In this document: piece after piece, positions 24,427 through 33,858 of the stretch
Position numbering within the stretch: the first letter of the stretch is position 1
Layout of the letters: each line of letters opens with the position of its first letter
Source: Oscillospiraceae bacterium MB08-C2-2
GTDB taxonomy: Bacteria; Bacillota; Clostridia; Oscillospirales; Ruminococcaceae
Assembly: GCA_035621215.1 (NCBI GenBank)
Contig: CP141729.1
Coordinates: 1,262,944-1,326,943, forward strand
Direction of reading: 5' to 3'
Length of the DNA: 64,000 nt
Notes under the pieces: generated by a model
Told to the model about the DNA's origin: nothing
Databases searched by the model: none
What the model saw: only the letters and a program-made list of their open reading frames with translations
Position numbers and translations under genes: made by a program

Positions 24427-25275
24427 CTAGCCTTTATTTTGGCATCCGCAAGCCTGCATGCGCTCCATGACAAACTCTTTTACCCGGTTGCGCCCGGCTG
24501 CAGTGTATTTTTTAGGGTCAAAAACATCCGGGCTTTGAGCCAGAACTTCCTTCACACCATCGCTAAACGCAATACGCAGCTCAGTTGCATAATTTACCTT
24601 GCAAATGCCTTCTTTGATACATTCTACCACATCTGCATCTGCCAGGCCAGATGCCCCATGCAAAACCAGCGGAATATTGACGCACCTGCGGATCTGTCGA
24701 AGCCGCTCGACATCCAGCTTGGGTGTGCCGACATAAAGCCCGTGGGCGGTGCCAATGGCAACTGCCAGAGAGGATATACCTGTGCGGTCTACAAATTCGG
24801 CCGCCTCTTGTGGGTTGGTATAACCACCGCTGCCCCCATCCAGGTCGTCCTCCTTGCCGCCCACCTTGCCCAGCTCAGCCTCTACCGGCACGCCGCAGGC
24901 TTTGGCCACCTGGACAACCTGTGTGGTCAGCTTAATATTTTCTTCAAAGGGCGAGTGAGAGCCATCAATCATCACCGAGGTGTACCCGGCCTTGATCGCC
25001 TGCACGGCCAGCGCAAAACTGTCGCCATGGTCTAGGTGGATAGCCACCGGAACCGAGGCGGTGTGAGCCAGTGAAGAAATCATGCTGCAAAAAAGCTGCA
25101 CATTGGCAAAGCGCAGGGTGCCGGGGGTGGTTTGCACCATAACAGGGGCGTTAAGTTCCTGGGCGGCGGCCACTACCGCCTGAGCCATTTCCATGTTTTC
25201 CACGTTAAATGCCCCTACCGCATATCCGCCGGCTCTGGCATCTAGCAACATTTTGTCAGATGTAACCAAAGGCAT
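24427..25275 (-). CDS. class II aldolase, tagatose-/fructose-bisphosphate type (GatY/KbaY-like)
   Basis: 282 residues, ATG 25275 behind GAGGT. Catalytic Asp82 lies in HLDHGDS; zinc ligands are His83, His178 (GTAHG) and His206 (LHGASG). The phosphate-binding loop and the end KVNYATELRIAF are typical. AELGKVGGKEDDL is the flexible loop of class II enzymes. It cleaves the ketohexose bisphosphate to dihydroxyacetone phosphate and glyceraldehyde 3-phosphate. The context with GatD- and LacC-like enzymes favours tagatose 1,6-bisphosphate. It has its own operator at 25305. Confidence 0.9.
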   Translation of the reverse strand: MPLVTSDKMLLDARAGGYAVGAFNVENMEMAQAVVAAAQELNAPVMVQTTPGTLRFANVQLFCSMISSLAHTASVPVAIHLDHGDSFALAVQAIKAGYTSVMIDGSHSPFEENIKLTTQVVQVAKACGVPVEAELGKVGGKEDDLDGGSGGYTNPQEAAEFVDRTGISSLAVAIGTAHGLYVGTPKLDVERLRQIRRCVNIPLVLHGASGLADADVVECIKEGICKVNYATELRIAFSDGVKEVLAQSPDVFDPKKYTAAGRNRVKEFVMERMQACGCQNKG

Positions 25276-25304
25276 AACGATACCTCATTTCTATTATGTA
25301 TATA

Positions 25305-25318
25305 GCGAAACGTTTCGC
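25305..25318. promoter_or_regulatory. LacI-family operator in the divergent region
   Basis: Perfect palindrome GCGAAACGTTTCGC, 30 bases upstream of the aldolase and 155 bases upstream of the divergent histidine-kinase gene. Confidence 0.8.
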
Positions 25319-25473
25319 CATTAGTATATCAGCCTGTATAGTCTGCGTCTATTAAAAATACGACTATTACTTGTGACAATAATAGTTATATTTTTAATGC
25401 TAAATTGATGGACACTGAACATGGCCTGATTTATACTAGATAAAAAGGCTTAAATAGCAGAGAGGGCTGTTGC

Positions 25474-27213
25474 ATGAAGGTTTTTTCCTTGTTGAAAGAG
25501 CGGTTAAGCGGTTATTTTCAGTGGAACAGCCTATGGGTGCTGATTTCATCCACCACAGCTCTCATTGCCGTGGCAGCTGTGCTGGTTATCACTGCAGCCA
25601 TTAGCAGCCGCTATGACCAGTCCATCAATCGTTCTACCAGGCAGAGCAACAGTCAGATTGTAGACAATGTTGCCACCGCTATTGACAGCTACCTGAAAGA
25701 GATGATTGCCGTGTCAGAGGCGGTGGCAGAGCTTTTAGAAAGCAATCCCCAGCAAAGCAGCCTGCAGACGGTGCAGTTCTTTTTGCGTGATGACATTGAC
25801 ACAATTGCGGTGTTTGCCGCCAGCGGTGATCTAATGCTGAAAACCGACGACAGGCCCATCAAGCCTTACGCTCAGCTGAAGCAGCAGGACTGGTTCCGTT
25901 CGGTGGCACCCGGAAGCACCAACTATACCCTTTCCAGCCCCCGTGTCCAGCGCCTTTATCGAGGTCAATATCCTTGGGTCATTTCACTAAGCAAGGGTGT
26001 GCAGTGGCAAAACCAGGACGATGGAATCCAACAGGGGCTTGTTTTGGTTGACCTGAACTTTAATAATATTAAAGAGCTATGCTCCAAAGAGCTGGGGGAT
26101 AACGGCTATATCTATATTTTGGGGGCAGACGGCCAGATTGTTTATCACCCCCACCAGCAGGTGATTTATGCCGGCATAACCTCGGACGACATTACCCTTG
26201 CGGCAAATTTAGAAGACGGCAGCACCATATTTATGTCGCCCGAGGGCCGCGTGGCGGTAAGTGTGCGCAGCCTGAAAAATGCCGAGTGGAAGATTGTAGG
26301 GGTAAGCAGCCTTAACGGATTTTTTTCTTATGACGAGGAAATATCTCGTTATGCCACCATTATTATGGTAAGCGTAGGCACAATAGTCATTCTTTTGGCG
26401 GCACTGGTTTCTTTTTTAATCACCCGCCCCATGCGCCGACTTATGTCCCTTATGGCTAAGGTAGAACGGGGCGCACTGGATACCTTTTCGCAGTATAAAG
26501 GGGTTTACGAGGTGCAGCAGCTTTCCACCTCTTTTAACCAGATGGTGTATCAAATGAAACACCTTATGGAACAGGTGAGGCAGGAGCAGATTCAGCTGCG
26601 TAAAAGTGAGATGAACGCCTTGCAGGCGCAGATAAACCCCCACTTTTTATATAACACGCTGGATTCCATTGTGTGGATGGCCGAAAGCGGCGACCAGCAA
26701 AACGTGATTCTGATGATTGATGCGTTGGCACAGTTCTTCCGATTGTCTCTTGCGGGCGGCAAGGAGCTTATCCCCGTGGGTGACGAGCTGCGCCACACCG
26801 AAAACTACCTGATTATCCAGAAGATTCGCTACAGCGACCAGTTTACCTACACAATTGATGCACAGCCCGCTATTTTGGCATGCAAAACCTTGAAGATTAT
26901 CCTACAGCCCATTGTGGAAAACGCTGTGATTCATGGTGTGGGCAATCTGCCCTATCCCGGCACCATCCACATTGGAGCCCAGGCACAGGGCAGTGTTCTG
27001 CTGCTTCAGGTAAAGGATAATGGATATGGCATCCGCCCCGAGCTGATTGGGCGTATTTTAGAGGCCAAGCCCTCCAGCAAATCCGGTATAGGGATTTGGA
27101 ATGTGCAGCAGCGGATCCAGCTGATGTACGGCAAGGAATATGGGCTTACTTACTACAGCGAACCGGACGAAGGCACATGTGTGACCATCCGGCTGCCGCT
27201 GGTGCGGGAATGA
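25474..27213 (+). CDS. sensor histidine kinase, YesM type
   Basis: 579 residues. Membrane segments at about 21-42 and 294-317 enclose an extracellular dCache-like sensor domain; a HAMP region follows (318-368, TRPMRRLMSLMAKVERGALD). The His_kinase motif is LQAQINPHFLYN with His390, and a HATPase domain carries QPIVENAVIHGV (N box) and DNGYGI (G1 box). It senses an extracellular sugar signal, likely together with the lipoprotein encoded next. It phosphorylates an AraC-type response regulator, most plausibly the one at 32208-33800, which closes this gene group. Confidence 0.92.
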   Translation: MKVFSLLKERLSGYFQWNSLWVLISSTTALIAVAAVLVITAAISSRYDQSINRSTRQSNSQIVDNVATAIDSYLKEMIAVSEAVAELLESNPQQSSLQTVQFFLRDDIDTIAVFAASGDLMLKTDDRPIKPYAQLKQQDWFRSVAPGSTNYTLSSPRVQRLYRGQYPWVISLSKGVQWQNQDDGIQQGLVLVDLNFNNIKELCSKELGDNGYIYILGADGQIVYHPHQQVIYAGITSDDITLAANLEDGSTIFMSPEGRVAVSVRSLKNAEWKIVGVSSLNGFFSYDEEISRYATIIMVSVGTIVILLAALVSFLITRPMRRLMSLMAKVERGALDTFSQYKGVYEVQQLSTSFNQMVYQMKHLMEQVRQEQIQLRKSEMNALQAQINPHFLYNTLDSIVWMAESGDQQNVILMIDALAQFFRLSLAGGKELIPVGDELRHTENYLIIQKIRYSDQFTYTIDAQPAILACKTLKIILQPIVENAVIHGVGNLPYPGTIHIGAQAQGSVLLLQVKDNGYGIRPELIGRILEAKPSSKSGIGIWNVQQRIQLMYGKEYGLTYYSEPDEGTCVTIRLPLVRE

Positions 27214-27228
27214 AAGGAGGAATCCGCC

Positions 27229-28173
27229 TTGAAAAAATCTGCGCTTATCCTGGCGCTTTTGGCGATGCTGTCGCTGCTTCTCGCCGCCTGCGCCCCCCAA
27301 AAAAGCGTGTTTCACATTGAACTGATTGTAAAGGGCACCGAGACGGAGTTTTGGCAGAGTGTGTATGACGGAGCCAAGGCCGCCGCCGGCAACAGCGCAC
27401 AGCTTTCCTTTTTGGGCCCGGAGGTGGAGAAAGACTATCGCGACCAGGTGGAACTTTTGGCGGGTGCCATTGAGCGGGCCCCTGATGCGGTTATCTTGGC
27501 AGCCGGCGACTATTATATAATGGCCGAACCTCTGGAAAGGGTAGTGGATGCAGGCATCCCCGTTATTATGGTGGATTCTGCGGTGGACAGCGAAAAGTGG
27601 GTCTCTTTTGTGACCACCGACAATCAGAGGCTGGGCCAGACCCTTGCACAGGAGCTGCAGGCAAGGCTGCCAAACAGCGGCAGCATCGGGGTCATCAGCT
27701 TTGTGCAAAGCTCTTATCCTTCGGTGGAGCGTGAACAGGGCTTTCGCTCCACCATGAAAAACAGCACCCGGCACCGCCTGCTTGATACGGTATACTGCGA
27801 CTCTAACATTGATACCGCCCAAGCGCTGACCCGCCAGCTGGTGGAGCAAAACCCTGATCTGGTGGGTATTGTGGGGCTGAACGCACAGTCGGCTACCGGG
27901 GCGGCCAGAGCACTGGAAGAGCTGAGCCGCACCGACATCTTTATGGCAGGCATCGACTGCACGGTGGAGCAAGCCGATTATATGGAGCTGGGCATTATGC
28001 AGGCAGCCGTGCTGCAAAACCCCTACGCCATGGGTTATTACAGTGTAAAAACCACCCTGGATCATCTCTCCGGTAAGCTGGTGGAAAAGATGGTGTATAC
28101 CGATATTCATGTAGTGGATAAAGCAAATCTCTTTGACGACAAATATCAGCAATTAGTCTTTCCTTTTGTCTAG
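27229..28173 (+). CDS. sugar-binding lipoprotein linked to the sensor kinase
   Basis: 314 residues from TTG 27229 with AAAGGAGG 8 bases upstream. Lipoprotein signal LLLAACAP (Cys about residue 22), then a type I periplasmic-binding fold (LIVKGTETEFWQSVYDGAKAAA, VPVIMVDS-like strand, NPDLVGIVGLNAQSATGAA). It follows the kinase by 15 bases and is separated from the transporter by a strong terminator. It is therefore more likely the ligand-presenting partner of the kinase than the transport receptor, which is encoded separately at 30951. Confidence 0.88.
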   Translation: MKKSALILALLAMLSLLLAACAPQKSVFHIELIVKGTETEFWQSVYDGAKAAAGNSAQLSFLGPEVEKDYRDQVELLAGAIERAPDAVILAAGDYYIMAEPLERVVDAGIPVIMVDSAVDSEKWVSFVTTDNQRLGQTLAQELQARLPNSGSIGVISFVQSSYPSVEREQGFRSTMKNSTRHRLLDTVYCDSNIDTAQALTRQLVEQNPDLVGIVGLNAQSATGAARALEELSRTDIFMAGIDCTVEQADYMELGIMQAAVLQNPYAMGYYSVKTTLDHLSGKLVEKMVYTDIHVVDKANLFDDKYQQLVFPFV

Positions 28174-28191
28174 ATTTTCACAACAGATGCA

Positions 28192-28240
28192 AAGAAGGCT
28201 CCTTTGTGTGTAAGATTGCGCACAAAGGAGCCTTCTTTTT
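28192..28240 (+). terminator. strong intrinsic terminator
   Basis: 17-bp arms (about 28192-28208 and 28221-28237), loop of 12, then TTTTT. It separates the sensor unit from the transporter operon. Confidence 0.92.
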
Positions 28241-28328
28241 AGGTAATTGAATAATCATATTTTGAACAAGAAACAGTTATATTTCCCATTCTAACCCTTG
28301 GGTGCTTTTGTTACACTAATATTAAGAG

Positions 28329-28342
28329 GCGAAACGATTCGC
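28329..28342. promoter_or_regulatory. LacI-family operator of the transporter operon
   Basis: GCGAAACGATTCGC, one central mismatch from the palindromes at 23144 and 25305. It lies 26 bases upstream of the ATPase start, within the promoter-proximal region. Confidence 0.75.
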
Positions 28343-28368
28343 TCTGTCAAGTCAAAGAGGAGGTAGCA

Positions 28369-29871
28369 ATGGACGAGCTGCTTAAGATGGTGGGGATTAC
28401 AAAGCTTTTTCCCGGTGTGCGAGCGCTTAGCGATGTGTCGCTGGATTTGCGCGAGGGCGAGGTGCATGCCTTATGCGGTGAAAACGGAGCAGGTAAATCC
28501 ACTTTGATGAAGGTACTTTCCGGCGTTTACCGTGCAGATCAGGGCGAACTGCACATAAAGGGTGAAAAGGTGCTGATAGACAGCCCCAAAAAGGCCCAAC
28601 AGATGGGCATTAGCATTATTTTTCAGGAGTTTAACCTTTGCTCTCACCTGACGGTGGCGGATAACATCTGGCTGGACCGCCAACCCAAAAAAGGTCCCTT
28701 TGTTGATGAAAAGGAACTGATACACAAAACCCAGGAGATTCTGGATGATTTGGGACTTTCCATCAAACCCAAAGCCCGTGTGCGCAGCCTGAGTGTTGCC
28801 GAGCAGCAAATGGTGGAGATTGCCAAGGCGATCTCATTCCAATCCAAGATTTTGGTGTTGGATGAGCCTACAGCAGCCCTGACAGAGGCGGAAATTGACC
28901 GGCTGTTTGCCATTATCCTGCGGCTCAAAAAGCGTGGGGTGGGCATGTTCTACATATCACATCGGCTGGAGGAGCTTTCCAGAATTGCCGACCGGGTATC
29001 GGTTATACGGGACGGTGAGTATATCGGCACACGGGACTATAAGGACGTGACCATCGACAGTCTGGTGCAGATGATGGTGGGCCGTGAGCTGAGTGCAAAG
29101 TTCCCTGTCTATCAGAGAAAGATCGGCGACATTATCTTTGAAGCACGCAACGTGGAAAATCATCGCGTGCAGGTCGACAAGCTGCAGGTGCGGGCGGGCG
29201 AAATTGTGGGTATTGCAGGGCTTATGGGTGCCGGGCGCACCGAGCTGGCCCGTGCTATCTTTGGTGCTGACAAAACCAAAACCAAGGAAATCTTTTTGGA
29301 GGGGCGCGCACTGCAAATCAACAGTGTGGATGATGCGGTGAAGCAGGGCATCGGTTATATTACCGAGGACAGAAAACGTGACGGATTGGCTCTTTCTATG
29401 ACTGTGGAGCGCAATATCAATCTGGCGCATATCCCCAATCTTTGCCGGTTTGGCTTTATTAACGACCAGGCTGCCCAAAAAAATGCGCACAAATTTTCAC
29501 AGAGCCTGCGCATCAAAACCCCCAGCCTGAAACAACGAGTAAACAAGCTCAGCGGCGGCAACCAGCAGAAGATTGTGCTTGCCAAATGGCTGTGCAACGA
29601 TATCAAGGTGCTGATTTTTGACGAACCCACCCGGGGCATTGATGTAGGCGCTAAATTAGAGGTTTATGAGCTGATGAACCGTCTGTCAGACCAGGGTGTG
29701 GGCATTATCATGATTTCTTCCGAGCTGCCGGAAATATTGGGCATGAGCGACCGGGTGCTGGTGATGCACGATGGTGCTATCCGGGCAGAGCTTTCCAGAG
29801 AAGAAGCGACGCAGGAAAAAATACTTTATTATGCGGCCGGTCTGTGTATGGCCATAGAAAAGGGTGCTTAA
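28369..29871 (+). CDS. sugar ABC transporter ATPase, RbsA/MglA type
   Basis: 500 residues with two fused ATPase halves. The first has Walker A GENGAGKS (about 38-45), signature LSVAEQQMVEIAKA and Walker B ILVLDEPTAAL. The second has the degenerate Walker A-like GLMGAGRTEL, signature LSGGNQQKIVLAKWL and FDEPTRGIDVG. It begins behind GAGGAGG. It energises uptake of a monosaccharide or polyol together with the permease and binding protein that follow. Confidence 0.95.
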   Translation: MDELLKMVGITKLFPGVRALSDVSLDLREGEVHALCGENGAGKSTLMKVLSGVYRADQGELHIKGEKVLIDSPKKAQQMGISIIFQEFNLCSHLTVADNIWLDRQPKKGPFVDEKELIHKTQEILDDLGLSIKPKARVRSLSVAEQQMVEIAKAISFQSKILVLDEPTAALTEAEIDRLFAIILRLKKRGVGMFYISHRLEELSRIADRVSVIRDGEYIGTRDYKDVTIDSLVQMMVGRELSAKFPVYQRKIGDIIFEARNVENHRVQVDKLQVRAGEIVGIAGLMGAGRTELARAIFGADKTKTKEIFLEGRALQINSVDDAVKQGIGYITEDRKRDGLALSMTVERNINLAHIPNLCRFGFINDQAAQKNAHKFSQSLRIKTPSLKQRVNKLSGGNQQKIVLAKWLCNDIKVLIFDEPTRGIDVGAKLEVYELMNRLSDQGVGIIMISSELPEILGMSDRVLVMHDGAIRAELSREEATQEKILYYAAGLCMAIEKGA

Positions 29872-29872
29872 C

Positions 29873-30883
29873 ATGGAAAAAATACTGGATTCGGCAAAAA
29901 CACCGGTAAAAGAGCAAACCACTAGCTATGCAGATTTTTTACAGAAGGGTCTGGCCTTCGGTGTGCTGGTTCTGTTGTCAATCCTATTCGGCGTATTAAC
30001 CAAGGGGAATTTTCTGCGGATGGATAATCTGCTGACAGTGGCATTGCAGGTAACACCCTATGCCATCCTTGGTTTTGGCCTTACCTTTGTGCTCATCACA
30101 GGGGGGACAGACCTTTCCGCCGGTTCGGTTCTGGGTTTTGGCGGCATTGTTTGCGCCAAGGCAATCACTATGGGGGTTCCCATGTGGCTTGCCATTATCG
30201 GTGGTATTACCGTTGGCGCACTGGCAGGGGCCATTAATGGGTTTGCCGTAACCCAAATGAACGTAACCCCCTTTATTGCCACACTGGGTACACAATTTGC
30301 TTTTCGCGGATTAACCCAGCTGGCGGGACAGGGCAAGCCTGTTTCCATTCAAAGTATGGACGACAAGGCTGTGGTAGAAACCTTCAAGTTTCTGGGGGGC
30401 GGGTCTATCGGTCGGGTGCCTTTCCCTACCATTATCATGCTGGCTATTGCCATATTGCTGGGTATTGTTTTATCACAAACGGGCTTTGGCCGCAGAATCT
30501 ACGCCGTAGGCTCCAACGAAGAAGCCGCCCGCCTTTCCGGTATTAATGTGTTCCGCACCAAGATGTCGGCTTATATCATCAGCGGCGCGACCGCCGCCTG
30601 TGCAGGCATTCTGCTGGCAGCAAGGCTTGCTTCTGCTCAGTCCAACGCTGGTCAGTCCTATGAGCTGGAGGGCATTGCCGCAGCGGTAATCGGCGGAACC
30701 TCGGTTATGGGTGGTGAAGGCTCTATACTTGGCACTATCATCGGTGCTTTTGTCATGGGTGTGCTGCGAAACGGCCTGAACTTGGTGAAGGTTGACCCCT
30801 TTGTACAGATGATTATCATTGGCGCCATCATCGTGGTGGGTGTTTGGTATGACACACTGCGCCGGAAAAGCCAGTCACTTTAA
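29873..30883 (+). CDS. sugar ABC transporter permease, RbsC type
   Basis: 336 residues from ATG 29873, just after the ATPase stop. About ten membrane segments; the family motif around GFGLTFVLITGGTDLSAGSV and the loop AVGSNEEAARLSGINV (EAA-like contact with the ATPase) are present. It pairs with the ATPase at 28369 and the binding protein at 30951. Confidence 0.95.
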   Translation: MEKILDSAKTPVKEQTTSYADFLQKGLAFGVLVLLSILFGVLTKGNFLRMDNLLTVALQVTPYAILGFGLTFVLITGGTDLSAGSVLGFGGIVCAKAITMGVPMWLAIIGGITVGALAGAINGFAVTQMNVTPFIATLGTQFAFRGLTQLAGQGKPVSIQSMDDKAVVETFKFLGGGSIGRVPFPTIIMLAIAILLGIVLSQTGFGRRIYAVGSNEEAARLSGINVFRTKMSAYIISGATAACAGILLAARLASAQSNAGQSYELEGIAAAVIGGTSVMGGEGSILGTIIGAFVMGVLRNGLNLVKVDPFVQMIIIGAIIVVGVWYDTLRRKSQSL

Positions 30884-30950
30884 TAAAATCCTGTTATCCT
30901 ACAAACCACAGAGGTTTGAAAATAATACATAATAAAAAAGGAGAGCTCAG

Positions 30951-31958
30951 ATGAACATGCGTAAGTTGGTCGTATTCCTGTTAGCCGGAGTAATGGTGTT
31001 ATCGTTATTTTCCGGTTGTGGCTCCAGCGTTTCTCCTGCTCCTTCTGCCCAGACTCCTCCCAGCGCACAGTCCGGTGAATCGGTTATTAAGATTGCACTG
31101 ATTACCAAAATGGTGGATTCTCCCTATTGGCAGACCGTTAAGAGGGCTGCCGAAGAAAAAGCTGCTCAATTGGGTAATGTTGAGATTACCCATCTTGGCC
31201 CCCCCACCGAAGCAGATATCGACAGACAGGTACAGATTGTTGAGACCGCTATCAACGATGATTATGACGGCATTATCCTAGCTGCCAGCGACAAGGACGC
31301 CCTCATTGAGCCTGTTAAAAAAGCAAAGGCTGCAGGCATCCCCGTTATTATGATTGACTCCGGCATTTCTGAACCTGTATACGATGCCTTTTTGGCGACC
31401 AACAATGTGCAGGCTGGCGCAGAATGTGCCAAGCTGATGGCCAGCCTCATTGGCGAAGCCGGGCAGCTTGCCATTGTTAACTTTGCCGCAGGCACCCAGA
31501 CCGCCGTTGACCGTGAAACCGGCTTCACCCAAGAGATTAAAGCAAACTATCCCAACATCGAGATTGTGGGCGTACAGTACAGTGATTCTGACCCCATTAA
31601 GGCAGCCAACCAGGCCACTGACTTTATTTCGGCATACCCCGACCTGAAGGGCATCTGGGGCGCTAACGACCAATCTGCCGTAGGTGTTGCCCAGGCAGTC
31701 AGCGAGCAAGGAAAAGGCGATTCCATTGCAGTGGTTGGCTTTGATAACTCGGATGACATCAAGGCCGGTCTGGCCTCAGGTGCCATCAAGGGAACCGCTG
31801 TTCAGATGCCCACCGCTATGGGCTCGGTAGGTGTACAGCTGATACTCGACCTGCTGGCCGGCAACGGCCCGTCCTCCAAGGATGTGGACACCGGCGTCAC
31901 CATGGTTGACCTGAAAAATCTGAATGACGCAGATATCCAGGCAGTTCTTAATCAATAG
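30951..31958 (+). CDS. sugar ABC transporter binding lipoprotein, RbsB type
   Basis: 335 residues, behind AAGGAGAG. Lipobox LFSGCGSS, a Ser/Pro/Ala-rich linker, then a Peripla_BP_4 fold (KIALITKMVDSPYWQTVKRAAEE, DGIILAASDKDALIEPV, GIPVIMIDSGI, GIWGANDQSAVGVAQAV). It captures the transported sugar at the cell surface. It is the third gene of the operon and is followed by a long hairpin. Confidence 0.95.
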   Translation: MNMRKLVVFLLAGVMVLSLFSGCGSSVSPAPSAQTPPSAQSGESVIKIALITKMVDSPYWQTVKRAAEEKAAQLGNVEITHLGPPTEADIDRQVQIVETAINDDYDGIILAASDKDALIEPVKKAKAAGIPVIMIDSGISEPVYDAFLATNNVQAGAECAKLMASLIGEAGQLAIVNFAAGTQTAVDRETGFTQEIKANYPNIEIVGVQYSDSDPIKAANQATDFISAYPDLKGIWGANDQSAVGVAQAVSEQGKGDSIAVVGFDNSDDIKAGLASGAIKGTAVQMPTAMGSVGVQLILDLLAGNGPSSKDVDTGVTMVDLKNLNDADIQAVLNQ

Positions 31959-31975
31959 TCTTCCAATTTATTCTA

Positions 31976-32022
31976 TACACCCCAAACACCCGGCAAAAAT
32001 TTTGCCGGGTGTTTGGGGTGTA
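31976..32022 (+). terminator. long hairpin after the transporter operon
   Basis: About 21-bp near-perfect arms (31976-31996 and 32002-32022), small loop, 18 bases past the binding-protein stop. No long T-run follows, so it may also act by stabilising mRNA 3' ends. Confidence 0.75.
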
Positions 32023-32207
32023 CTGCGCTCAAAACGGCATCTAAAAAATTTCTCTATTGTTTGTTGCTTTTGCCGCAGACCTTAAAAGGGCAAAACTGGT
32101 ATAATTAATTTAGCATACCATTGCTGCCAGAGTTATGTGGGGCAGTGGTTAACGATAAAGGAGTGGGCTAATGGCTGCCATGGCCTATGTAAGGAGGACG
32201 ATAAAAG

Positions 32208-33800
32208 GTGTACAGGCTGATATTTGCAGACGACGAGGCCCTGGTGCGCAACAATGTTACCCGTTTGATTGATTGGGAAAAGCATGGATTTACCTTGATA
32301 GGCTGCTGTGCCAACGGCCATGAGCTGATAGAGATGGTAGAGCGGGAACAGCCGGAGCTGGTCATTACCGATGTCAATATGCCTTTTATCAATGGCATTG
32401 AGGCATCCCGGCAGATACGCCAGAACCACCCGGGGGTTAAGATTGTATTTTTAACTGGATATAATGAGTTCGAATATGCCCAGCAAGCCATAGACCTGAA
32501 TGTAATGAAATATATCTCCAAACCGGTTACTGCGGGCAAACTATCTGAAACCCTCCTGGCTTTGAAAAGCAGATTGGATTATGAATATGCGGATAAACGC
32601 AATTTTTCAATGCTGCAAAACTTCTATGACCAAAACAAAGCCTTTATGCAGGGCGTGTTTTTAAACAGTCTTCTTACCAGTGGCATAGACGATGAAGAAG
32701 CTAACCGTACAGCTGCCAGTTTAGAGCTGAGCTGGCTGCAGGATCAAGGGTATCGAGTGGTACTGCTGCAAAAGGACGATAACCTGAATCGTGAAGAATG
32801 GCAAGGCGTTCCTGAGGAGATGCTGAACTTTGCTGTCTACAACATCACGCAAGAGCTGCTGGAAGCGTCCAATCTGGGGACTGCCTTTCTCATGGGCACC
32901 AGAGTTGCCATGATTACCTGCCAGAAAGATCGAAGCCTTACCGCATATCAAGGTTTTCTTGAAAACTGCATTGGGGAGATTCAGGCCAATATAAAAAATC
33001 ACCTTCACTTTACCGTTTCCGCTGGCATAGGCCGTGTTTGTACTGCATTGTCTCAGGTGTGTGAATCTTATGGAGAGGCTGTCTCAGCTCTGGGATACCG
33101 CCAGATATACGGCGACAGCCATATAATTTTTATTGATGATATTGAACCCAACCGAAGCAAATCGCTGATTTTTGACCGTTCTATGGAGCTTCGCCTCATA
33201 GAAACGGTTAAATCCGGTGACCGAAACAGCTGTTTAAGAGAGCTTGAACAGCTGATTCAACCACCTGACCGAATCCTTTCTCAGTCAATGCGTCTGTTTG
33301 GCATGAGTATCTTGTTATGTATTATTCGAGAAGCCGACAGCTCCGGGGCTCTTTGGAACTGGGATTCAGATTGTGCCAAGGTTTTGGAAGCACAGAGCAA
33401 AAAAGAGCTGTATCGATTGCTGGTTTCAGCATGTGATCGACTAGCAGAATCTCTCACTGAGTTGCGAAACAACTCTTTTTCAGAAGTGGTGCAGGCAGCC
33501 CAAAAATATGTGGAAGAACACTATACGGCACCTGACATTTCTGCAAACACGGTTAGTGATGCTCTTCACCTGAGCGCCAGCTATTTTCGTGCTCTCTTTA
33601 AGAAAGAAATGGGCATTACCTTTGGCAACTATCTCACCAAAATCCGCATGCAGCATGCCAAAGAGATGGTTGAGCACAGCGACCTGAAAAATTACCAGAT
33701 AGCTGAAGCGATAGGCTATAGTGACCCTCATTATTTTAGCTATTGCTTCAAGCGGTTTTTCAATGCTTCTCCCAACGATTTGAGAGGCAGAAATAGTTAG
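32208..33800 (+). CDS. response regulator, REC plus AraC-type HTH (YesN type)
   Basis: 530 residues from GTG 32208 behind AAGGAGG. The receiver domain (1-120) has the acidic pair ADDE, phosphoacceptor Asp55 (LVITDVNMPF) and a conserved Lys (YISKPV). The middle about 270 residues is the usual poorly conserved region of this family. The C-terminal AraC DNA-binding domain has two HTH motifs (ISANTVSDALHLSASYFRALFK and NYQIAEAIGYSDPHYFSYCFKRFF). It is the probable partner of the kinase at 25474 and may act on the sugar operon or on the glycosidase gene at 34986. Confidence 0.93.
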   Translation: MYRLIFADDEALVRNNVTRLIDWEKHGFTLIGCCANGHELIEMVEREQPELVITDVNMPFINGIEASRQIRQNHPGVKIVFLTGYNEFEYAQQAIDLNVMKYISKPVTAGKLSETLLALKSRLDYEYADKRNFSMLQNFYDQNKAFMQGVFLNSLLTSGIDDEEANRTAASLELSWLQDQGYRVVLLQKDDNLNREEWQGVPEEMLNFAVYNITQELLEASNLGTAFLMGTRVAMITCQKDRSLTAYQGFLENCIGEIQANIKNHLHFTVSAGIGRVCTALSQVCESYGEAVSALGYRQIYGDSHIIFIDDIEPNRSKSLIFDRSMELRLIETVKSGDRNSCLRELEQLIQPPDRILSQSMRLFGMSILLCIIREADSSGALWNWDSDCAKVLEAQSKKELYRLLVSACDRLAESLTELRNNSFSEVVQAAQKYVEEHYTAPDISANTVSDALHLSASYFRALFKKEMGITFGNYLTKIRMQHAKEMVEHSDLKNYQIAEAIGYSDPHYFSYCFKRFFNASPNDLRGRNS

Positions 33801-33858
33801 GGGCTATCTGAAGAGCTCTACTCTAAACGCCTCTTTTACCCCTGTTTTTCTACCTGTG

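Noticed and set aside
27058-28152. Long open frame (364 codons) on the minus strand opposite the binding lipoprotein
   Set aside because: His/Gln-rich shadow of a plus-strand gene with lipobox and periplasmic-binding motifs; no start signal.
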